From: Trebonia sp963836195
GTDB taxonomy: Bacteria > Actinomycetota > Actinomycetes > Streptosporangiales > Streptosporangiaceae
Reading direction: 5' to 3'
NCBI GenBank assembly: GCA_963836195.1
Contig: CAWIIX010000018.1
Location: forward strand, 62,001 to 126,000
DNA: 64,000 nt
Below the pieces are notes generated by a model. That model had not been told where the DNA came from. It did no database searches and saw only the letters and a list, made by a program, of their open reading frames with translations. Shown here in pieces: positions 62,969 through 64,000 of the stretch. Every line of letters starts with the position of its first letter. The stretch's first letter is position 1. A program made the translations under genes and the position numbers.

Positions 62969-63994
62969 ATGCAGAAGGTTCTGATCAGCGGGTCCGCTGG
63001 CTTCATCGGCGGCTACCTCGTCGAAGAGCTGCTTGGCCGTGGCGACGTCGTGGTGGGCATCGACAACTACTCCAAGTACGGGAAGGTCGTCAAGTCCTAC
63101 GACAGCCACCCGAACTACCACTTCGTCGAGGGCGACGCCCGCGATGCGGAGCTGATGACGCGGCTGCTGTGCGACTGCGACAACTTCATCGCCGGCGCGG
63201 CGATGATCGGCGGCATCTCGTACTTCCACACCTACGCCTACGACCTCCTCGCCGCCAACGAGCGGATCATGGCCTCGTCCTGCGACGCCGCCATCGAGGC
63301 GCACAAGAGCGGCCGCCTGAGGAAGATGACCTACATGTCGTCCTCGATGGTCTACGAGAGCGCCACCGAGTGGCCGTCGGTCGAGGGCTCGGAGCGCGAG
63401 ATCCCGCCGCCGCTGTCCTCCTACGGGTTCCAGAAGCTCGCGGTCGAGTATTACGCCAAGGCCGCCTGGGACCAGCACCGCCTCCCGTTCACGATCGCCC
63501 GCCCGTTCAACTGCGTGGGCATCGGGGAGCGCCGGGCGCTCGGCGACGAGGAGATCCTGTCCGGCAACGTCAAGCTCGCGATGAGCCACGTCGTCCCCGA
63601 CCTGGTCCAGAAGGTGCTCAAAGGCCAGGACCCGTTGCACATCCTCGGCACCGGCGAGCAGATCAGGCACTACACCTACGGCGGCGACCTCGCCCGCGGC
63701 ATCATCACCGCGATGGACCACTCCGACGCCGTCAACGAGGACTTCAACCTCTCCACGGCCGAGTCGACCTCGGTGACCCGGCTCGCCGCGGCGATCTGGC
63801 GCAAGATCAAGGGCGCCGACGTGCCGCTGCGGACGGTCAGCGACGACCCGTTCGAGTACGACGTGCAGCGCCGCGTCCCGTCGACCGACAAGGCCAAGCG
63901 GGTGCTGGGCTTCGAGGCGACCACCTCGCTCGAGACCATGCTCGACGAAGTGATCCCGTGGATCGCGCAGGCGGTCGAGAACGGGACGCTGTAG
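62969..63994 (+). CDS. NAD-dependent epimerase/dehydratase (nucleotide-sugar)
   Basis: 341 aa from ATG 62969 (MQKVLISGSAGFIGGYLVEE). NAD site GSAGFIGG, Ser in YMSSSMVYES, and YxxxK as SSYGFQKLAVEYYAK. ARPFNCVGIGERRALGDEEI and GTGEQIRHYTYGGDLARGII fit extended SDRs of the GalE/RmlB/UDP-glucuronate decarboxylase type. The last gene in the window; the operon may continue beyond the right edge. Confidence 0.85.
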   Translation: MQKVLISGSAGFIGGYLVEELLGRGDVVVGIDNYSKYGKVVKSYDSHPNYHFVEGDARDAELMTRLLCDCDNFIAGAAMIGGISYFHTYAYDLLAANERIMASSCDAAIEAHKSGRLRKMTYMSSSMVYESATEWPSVEGSEREIPPPLSSYGFQKLAVEYYAKAAWDQHRLPFTIARPFNCVGIGERRALGDEEILSGNVKLAMSHVVPDLVQKVLKGQDPLHILGTGEQIRHYTYGGDLARGIITAMDHSDAVNEDFNLSTAESTSVTRLAAAIWRKIKGADVPLRTVSDDPFEYDVQRRVPSTDKAKRVLGFEATTSLETMLDEVIPWIAQAVENGTL

Positions 63995-64000
63995 CTCCCG

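Noticed and set aside
1..64000. tRNA, rRNA or tmRNA genes
   Set aside because: No T-loop GGTTCGAATC-type box with matching cloverleaf and no rRNA core sequence was seen.

Overview
The window is high-GC DNA (roughly 70% G+C by eye, with codon third positions almost all G or C) from an actinomycete-type bacterium (Actinomycetota). Supporting marks are frequent GTG/TTG starts, many 4-nt ATGA/GTGA gene overlaps, a GlnR-type nitrogen box, and a familiar actinobacterial gene set: glnE, two type I glutamine synthetase genes, lipA/lipB, DUF4191, RDD, the pepA-lpd-sucB-TIGR01777 run, DUF3145 and DUF5998. Genus cannot be read from the sequence.

Layout. 1-3.8 kb: a 5'-truncated membrane SpoIIE/PP2C phosphatase, a PhyH dioxygenase and a GlnA2-type glutamine synthetase paralogue. 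3.9-6.1 kb: a small accessory island with a wHTH-nucleotidyltransferase gene, a truncated HEPN gene and a Fic protein. 6.5-12.9 kb: DUF4097-type lipoprotein, S9 peptidase and glnE. 13.4-20.3 kb: small regulatory and enzyme genes (GNATs, beta-propeller, alpha/alpha toroid, AraC regulator, HicB-like protein, deaminase, nucleotidyltransferase). 20.4-21.0 kb: a lower-GC acquired P-loop kinase-like gene joined to a transposase HTH remnant. 21.1-26 kb: glnA1, RDD, DUF4191, lipA and lipB. 26-33.3 kb: intradiol dioxygenase and the pepA-lpd-sucB-TIGR01777 operon. 33.5-36.6 kb: a GntR/ABC exporter operon back to back with an ArsR/AHSA1 pair. 36.7-40.8 kb: an iron(III)-type ABC importer. 40.9-47.2 kb: ChrB-N protein, COG4280 membrane protein with a small partner, peptidase E, DUF5998, alkaline-phosphatase-superfamily protein, sulfurtransferase. 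47.2-51.4 kb: J-domain protein, membrane VirD4/FtsK-like ATPase and replication-relaxation-like protein. 51.7-55.3 kb: form II CoxL-type molybdenum hydroxylase (large, small, medium). 55.5-60.7 kb: lnt, DUF3145, SDR, succinate-semialdehyde dehydrogenase. 61-64 kb: the start of a surface-glycan cluster (nucleotide-sugar dehydrogenase, GT2, epimerase).

How the genes work together. Nitrogen assimilation is the main theme of the first third: GlnA1 and its adenylyltransferase GlnE, plus the GlnA2 paralogue, with candidate GlnR boxes before both glnA genes. LipB and LipA make the lipoyl group used by the SucB lipoyl domain, which Lpd reoxidises. Lnt would acylate lipoproteins such as the 6.6 kb and 40 kb gene products.

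Two window-wide patterns stand out. First, about twenty single-base frame breaks occur, many in conserved genes (glnA2, sucB, coxL-like, ABC genes). That points to assembly indels in G/C runs rather than mass pseudogenisation, so protein ends near these points should be read with care. Second, the intergenic DNA is a mosaic of at least four families of short dispersed repeats (called A-D here). Family A also lies inside glnE and reads through the 3' end of an SDR gene.
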